Program-made: the position numbers and the translations under genes | The notes under the pieces: generated by a model | Told to the model about the DNA's origin: nothing | Database searches by the model: none | Seen by the model: only the letters and a program-made list of their open reading frames with translations | Part shown: positions 4,319 through 7,004 of the stretch, piece after piece | How the letters are laid out: each line of letters begins with the position of its first letter | Numbering within the stretch: the stretch's first letter is position 1 | Origin: Thermoplasmata archaeon | GTDB taxonomy: Archaea; Thermoplasmatota; Thermoplasmata; Thermoplasmatales; Thermoplasmataceae | NCBI GenBank assembly: GCA_021806355.1 | Contig: JAJZXT010000166.1 | Coordinates: forward strand, 1 to 7,004 | Reading direction: 5' to 3' | Length of the DNA stretch: 7,004 nucleotides

Positions 4319-5748
4319 AATTTTTTATTGATGGTGAACAAGTAAAAGCGGAAAATCCTGAAGCTATTCAGAAATTATCGCCTGTAACGGGTGAACTTCT
4401 GTATAAATTTCCTTCCGCTTCTGAAAATGAGGCCGAATTAGCCCTTGATTCTGCCTTGGACGCCTTTCCCTCATGGTCATCTTTGACAAGCTCCCAAAGA
4501 GGAATTTTTTTAAGGAAAACTTATGAACTAATAGAAAAAAATAGATCGGAACTTGAAAATATCTTAATGAGGGAGAATGGAAAAATAATAAGTGAAGCTA
4601 AGGGTGAAGTTGATGGCGTCCTCGACCAACTTTCTTATTATATTGGATTTGAAAGAAAACTGAATGGCGATCTTGTAGAAGGAGACACAAATACAAGAAA
4701 AATCCTTCAGTACCGGGTTCCTTATGGCGTTGTTCTAGCACTCACTCCCTGGAATTTCCCAGCTGCCATGGTAATCAGAAAATTAGCCCCTGCACTTTTG
4801 ACTGGAAATACCATAGTCTTAAAGCCCAGCAGTGATACGCCTGGTTCTGCTGAATGGATCGTGGATAAATTTGCAAAATCAGGATTACCGAAAGGAGTTC
4901 TCAATTTTATCACAGGATCTGGTTCCGCTATAGGAGATTATCTTGTAACGAGCAGAAAAGTTTCACTTATAACAATGACAGGATCAACCGTGGTTGGACA
5001 GCATATTATGGAAAAGGCCTCTGCAAATATGGCAAAACTGATTCTAGAACTGGGTGGAAAGGCCCCCTTCATGGTCTGGAAGGATGCAAATTTGAATGAT
5101 GCATTGAATTCGTTGATGTGGGCAAAATACAGTAATGCTGGGCAATCCTGCGTTGCCGCAGAAAGACTTTATGTTCACGGAGATATTTATGACGCTTTCT
5201 TGAATGCATTCAGGAATGCGTCCATGAAGATTATTCTCGGGGATCCTACCAATGCCACGATGGGCCCTCTAATCAACAAAAAAGCTCTATCCAGCACATC
5301 AAAACTTGTTTCTGAAGAACTGCAATCTGGATCTGTCGTTTCAGAGATGAGCAAGGAAACATTGAATAACCGATTCAATAATGGATTCTTCTGCAAGCCA
5401 GTTCTGGTTGAGAGCGATGAACAAAAGTCTTCCATATTTCAGGAAGAAATTTTCGCCCCCGTCATTCCCGCTATGAGGGTGTTTGATGAGGAAGAATTAC
5501 TAGATAAAGCAAATGATTCAAAATATGGCTTGGCCTCATATCTCTTCACATCCAATCTGGGAATGGCAATGAGATTTTCCGAAAAGATAAGGTTTGGAGA
5601 GTTGTACATCAATATGCCGGGACCTGAAAGCAGCCAGGGTTACCACACCGGATTTCGACTCACCGGACAAGCGGGAGAGGGCAGCATACATGGAATCAGG
5701 GAATATCTGCACATAAAGAATACCTACATTGATTTTCTCAGGAAATAA
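4315..5748 (+). CDS. Aldehyde dehydrogenase, probably NADP-dependent glyceraldehyde dehydrogenase type
   Basis: A 477-residue ALDH-superfamily enzyme oxidising an aldehyde to its acid with NAD(P)+ in the cytosol. Visible are the oxyanion Asn in PWNFP (N147), the cofactor-binding LKPSS (169-173) and GSTVVG (223-228), general-base Glu in LELGG (E245), catalytic Cys in GQSC (C279) and EEIFAPV (377-383). The C-terminal QGYHTGFRLTGQAGEGS block, in place of the usual GG-x-K-x-S-G segment, and the WAKYSNAGQSC context strongly resemble, as I recall, the Thermoplasma NADP-dependent D-glyceraldehyde dehydrogenase of the non-phosphorylative Entner-Doudoroff pathway. Lactaldehyde or succinate semialdehyde are alternative substrates. 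The ATG overlaps the regulator's stop codon and has AGGTG seven bases upstream, so translation is coupled. Co-transcription with an HxlR regulator suggests induction by substrate or aldehyde stress. Confidence 0.95.
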   Translation: MKFFIDGEQVKAENPEAIQKLSPVTGELLYKFPSASENEAELALDSALDAFPSWSSLTSSQRGIFLRKTYELIEKNRSELENILMRENGKIISEAKGEVDGVLDQLSYYIGFERKLNGDLVEGDTNTRKILQYRVPYGVVLALTPWNFPAAMVIRKLAPALLTGNTIVLKPSSDTPGSAEWIVDKFAKSGLPKGVLNFITGSGSAIGDYLVTSRKVSLITMTGSTVVGQHIMEKASANMAKLILELGGKAPFMVWKDANLNDALNSLMWAKYSNAGQSCVAAERLYVHGDIYDAFLNAFRNASMKIILGDPTNATMGPLINKKALSSTSKLVSEELQSGSVVSEMSKETLNNRFNNGFFCKPVLVESDEQKSSIFQEEIFAPVIPAMRVFDEEELLDKANDSKYGLASYLFTSNLGMAMRFSEKIRFGELYINMPGPESSQGYHTGFRLTGQAGEGSIHGIREYLHIKNTYIDFLRK

Positions 5749-5831
5749 TTCGAACCTCATTTAGCAGTATTTGCCAACCTTAAGATCAGTTAATGTAAAA
5801 TAGCTTGAAGTTTTATGTTGATTGGATCGCC
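5749..5831 (+). promoter_or_regulatory. Intergenic promoter region of the repeat-protein gene
   Basis: TATA-like TGTAAAATAG (5794-5803) and TTTTATG (5811-5817) are both near but imperfectly spaced for the ATG at 5832 (about 33 and 18 bp). The promoter is therefore less clear than elsewhere in the window. No strong SD is visible before 5832. Confidence 0.3.
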
Positions 5832-6236
5832 ATGGCATATGATAAGGATGGGAGCACTAATTCTCAAGAAGGACGCGGTATTTCTCCAAAGCAGATTGAA
5901 TTCATTTCAAATCTTGAAAAGAGTTCAAAGGGTGGATCAGGCGCCCTAGCTGACTTTCTAAAAGGAAAGAAAAAAGGCAATGTTTCCGAACTTTCATCAA
6001 GGGAGGCTTCTGAACTTATTGACAAGCTCAAATCGCTTCCAAAGATAGAAGGGATGCAGGTTCAGGGCACTGGAAGAAATGCAACTCCAAAGCAAATAAG
6101 CTTCATAAATAACCTTCTATCAAGGAACCCATCATCCAAGGAAAAACTTGAAAAATTCCTTCGCGAGAGCAAGAAAGGATCAATAGAGGAGTTGAGCATT
6201 CCAGAAGCATCCAAGCTAATTGATCTCATAAAGTAA
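5832..6236 (+). CDS. Small basic protein with two 50-residue tandem repeats, unknown function
   Basis: A 134-residue, lysine/serine-rich soluble protein without cysteine. Residues 18-67 and 85-134 align without gaps over 50 positions with 24 identities. The shared pattern is PKQI-x-F-I-x-N-L, then L-x-x-FL, KKG, ELS-x-x-EAS-x-LID. A 17-residue linker separates the units and a Gly/Ser-rich head precedes them. Each unit looks like a small all-helical domain. Similar PKQ...EAS-x-LI segments occur, from memory, at the ends of some DNA-associated and phage recombination proteins, so nucleic-acid binding is a guess only. ATG 5832 is preferred because the family-like text begins nearby. A TTG at 5805 would add nine residues, MKFYVDWIA. 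It stands alone, 83 nt after the dehydrogenase gene. Confidence 0.85.
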   Translation: MAYDKDGSTNSQEGRGISPKQIEFISNLEKSSKGGSGALADFLKGKKKGNVSELSSREASELIDKLKSLPKIEGMQVQGTGRNATPKQISFINNLLSRNPSSKEKLEKFLRESKKGSIEELSIPEASKLIDLIK

Positions 6237-6280
6237 CAATTTCATTTTACATTTCCCCATAAGGCTTCGTTCGCAAATGT

Positions 6281-6299
6281 CAATAGTGCCGCTCTATTG
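6281..6299 (+). terminator. Hairpin downstream of the repeat-protein gene
   Basis: CAATAG (6281-6286) pairs with CTATTG (6294-6299) around TGCCGCT. GTCAA/TTGAC just outside offers an alternative pairing, and AAATTTTAT follows. It is suitable as the 3' end of the gene ending at 6236. Confidence 0.4.
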
Positions 6300-6350
6300 G
6301 TTGACTAAATTTTATCTTGAATGAATTTTGAAGAAATGCGTGTTTGAAAA

Positions 6351-6510
6351 TATAAATGCCCATTTCCTTTCGAATGACCACTATCTGGGTCGCTAACCTG
6401 GAGCCTATTTCAGAAAGTAGCTTAAATTCATTCCATATTGAAACCCATTTGCCAAGAATTCTCCGGTTCCCTATAAGGGGGAGAAGTGATCATAACATAG
6501 CATTTTTTTC
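6351..6510 (+). ncRNA. Candidate small RNA unit upstream of carA
   Basis: A TATA-like AATATAAAT (6348-6356) predicts a start near 6376. Downstream are GACC/GGTC (about 6376-6391) and GAGC-TATTT/AAGTA-GCTT (6401-6423, one bulged C, loop CAGA). Next is a compound hairpin, TTCTCC/GGAGAA (6459-6464/6480-6485), enclosing CCCT-ATA-AGGG (6469-6479). T7 at 6503-6509 would end the RNA at about 130 nt. There is no ORF inside. It could be an independent small RNA or a leader that can terminate before carA. Confidence 0.4.
6503..6509 (+). terminator. T7 run, archaeal terminator
   Basis: Seven consecutive T residues occur 18 nt after the compound hairpin ending at 6485 and before the carA promoter. This is the longest T-run on the + strand in this region. 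Confidence 0.5.
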
Positions 6511-6531
6511 CTGAGTTGTATCAAATAACTG

Positions 6532-6549
6532 GTAACCAAGTCTGGTTAC
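6532..6549. promoter_or_regulatory. 18-bp inverted repeat just upstream of the carA TATA box
   Basis: GTAACCA (6532-6538) and TGGTTAC (6543-6549) are perfect inverted copies around AGTC. They end about 10 bp before TTTATATG (6559-6566), where an activator or BRE-blocking repressor would sit. A pyrimidine- or arginine-responsive regulator is conceivable; none is identified. Confidence 0.45.
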
Positions 6550-6558
6550 AAAAATGGT

Positions 6559-6587
6559 TTTATATGTTTTGAAACTATCCTATAAGT
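6559..6587 (+). promoter_or_regulatory. TATA boxes of the carA leader transcript
   Basis: TTTATATG (6559-6566) would start RNA near 6588, giving a 16-nt leader before the ATG at 6604. CTATAAGT (6580-6587) would start it near 6607, at the second Met codon of the leader ORF. Either places the small ORF at the very 5' end of the mRNA. Confidence 0.5.
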
Positions 6588-6603
6588 TTAGAGTGGTAGA
6601 AAG

Positions 6604-6678
6604 ATGATGAGTGCAAATGCAACAAGATTATTGAAAGCAGATTACAAATATCATCACAGGAGGAAGGTGAATAATTGA
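6604..6678 (+). CDS. 24-codon leader ORF translationally coupled to carA
   Basis: The ORF begins ATG ATG AGT GCA and ends AAG GTG AAT AAT TGA. The product starts MMSANATRLLKADYKY and finishes with the basic run HHRRKVNN. It has no recognisable family. Its stop TGA (6676-6678) overlaps the TTG start of carA (6675-6677). Its two consecutive AGG arginine codons (6658-6663) are themselves the Shine-Dalgarno sequence of carA, so a ribosome on the leader necessarily controls access to carA. Position near the predicted transcription start supports translation. It may be a regulatory leader peptide for a gene of arginine and pyrimidine synthesis, or simply a small coupled gene. Confidence 0.5.
   Translation: MMSANATRLLKADYKYHHRRKVNN
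6658..6670 (+). promoter_or_regulatory. carA ribosome binding site inside the leader ORF
   Basis: AGGAGGAAGGTGA contains both GGAGG and GGTGA, the strongest match to the archaeal anti-SD in this window. Its spacing to the TTG at 6675 is 4 nt from GGTGA and 11 nt from AGGAGG. It offsets the weak TTG start. Confidence 0.8.
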
Positions 6679-7004
6679 AGAAATACCTTCTCCTTGAAGA
6701 TGGAAACGTCTTTGAGGGGGAGGCATTTGGTGCAATCACCGAAATTTCTGGAGAACTAATATTTACCACAGCGCCAACTGGATATTTAGAAGTTTTAACT
6801 GACCCTTCGTATGGAGGACAGATAGTTCTTTTCACGTTTCCCTCTATTTTCACGTATAACCTTAAGAAAAGCATTAGACAAAGCGGATTTATTGCAGCAT
6901 CAGGTGTTGTGGTTAAGGAATGCGCCGGATTATCTACCGCCGCTTTTGTAGAAATTGATACTTTATTAAGAGAGAATGGAGTTCCCGGCATCATGGGTGT
7001 TGAT
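6675..7004 (+). CDS. carA: Carbamoyl-phosphate synthase small (glutaminase) subunit, 5' part
   Basis: The first 110 residues of CarA, truncated by the window end. With CarB it makes carbamoyl phosphate from glutamine, bicarbonate and ATP for arginine and pyrimidine synthesis. CarA hydrolyses glutamine and passes ammonia on. The N-terminal CarA domain is unmistakable: KKYLLLEDGNVFEGEAFG (2-19), TGYLEVLTDPSYGGQIVLFT (41-60), SGVVVKE (77-83), then LLRENGVPGIMGVD at the edge. The glutaminase domain with the catalytic Cys-His-Glu lies beyond the window. The start is TTG, with in-frame TAA immediately before it and AGGAGG/GGTGA at 6658-6670 as ribosome binding site. Regulation probably involves the overlapping leader ORF and the inverted repeat at 6532-6549. 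carB would be expected downstream. Confidence 0.95.
   Translation, partial: MKKYLLLEDGNVFEGEAFGAITEISGELIFTTAPTGYLEVLTDPSYGGQIVLFTFPSIFTYNLKKSIRQSGFIAASGVVVKECAGLSTAAFVEIDTLLRENGVPGIMGVD

Larger units (their letters stand above)
6237..6603. other. 367-nt gene-free region with RNA hairpins and carA promoter
   Basis: No credible protein frame exists on either strand. It holds a hairpin after the repeat-protein gene (6281-6299), a TATA-like box followed by three possible hairpins and a T7 run (6351-6509), an inverted repeat (6532-6549) and one or two TATA boxes before the carA leader ORF. Confidence 0.6.

Noticed and set aside
5535..5760. Open frames antisense to the aldehyde dehydrogenase and other genes
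   Set aside because: They are shadows of strongly supported coding frames on the opposite strand.
5750..5762. Minus-strand GAGGTTCGAATTA resembling a tRNA T-arm
   Set aside because: No acceptor, anticodon or D stem can be built around it; likely chance.
1..7004. CRISPR array, insertion sequence or prophage genes
   Set aside because: No regularly spaced repeats, transposase or phage structural frames were found.

Overview
The window looks like the chromosome of a thermoacidophilic euryarchaeon of the Thermoplasmatales type (moderate-to-low GC). The reasons are archaeal TATA boxes centred about 25 bp upstream of start codons (leaderless transcripts), strong GGAGG-type ribosome binding sites only inside operons, an archaeal tRNA-Leu without encoded CCA, and an aldehyde dehydrogenase that closely resembles, as I remember that sequence, the NADP-dependent glyceraldehyde dehydrogenase of Thermoplasma. 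The genus cannot be fixed from the sequence alone.

Layout. 1-61: probable C-terminal end of a + strand gene. 196-898: minus-strand operon of a 92-residue unknown protein followed by an Lrp/AsnC regulator. 899-1201: a divergent region with a 12-bp palindrome, a + strand promoter, a structured leader of about 90 nt, and tRNA-Leu(UAA). 1381-2442: minus-strand solitary beta-class DNA methyltransferase resembling CTAG-specific N4-cytosine enzymes. 2572-3111: a GNAT acetyltransferase, divergent from the methyltransferase. 3196-3744: a cytosolic YceI-family protein. 3904-5748: an HxlR-type regulator overlapping an aldehyde dehydrogenase gene by 4 bp. 5832-6236: a small protein made of two ungapped 50-residue repeats. 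6237-6603: a gene-free stretch of 367 nt holding hairpins, a possible small-RNA unit and the carA promoter region. 6604-7004: a 24-codon upstream ORF coupled to the start of carA, which runs off the window.

How the genes work together. The clearest functional unit is hxlR-aldehyde dehydrogenase. A regulator with a single cysteine is co-transcribed with an aldehyde-oxidising enzyme and carries a 19-bp dyad over its own start codon. The neighbouring yceI promoter has a comparable dyad over its start codon. The methyltransferase has no restriction partner in view, and one of only eight CTAG sites in the window touches its TATA box, which suggests a testable autoregulation. The carA leader ORF has tandem Arg codons that form the carA ribosome binding site, which suggests translational coupling or attenuation. 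No CRISPR array, insertion sequence or prophage gene is visible.
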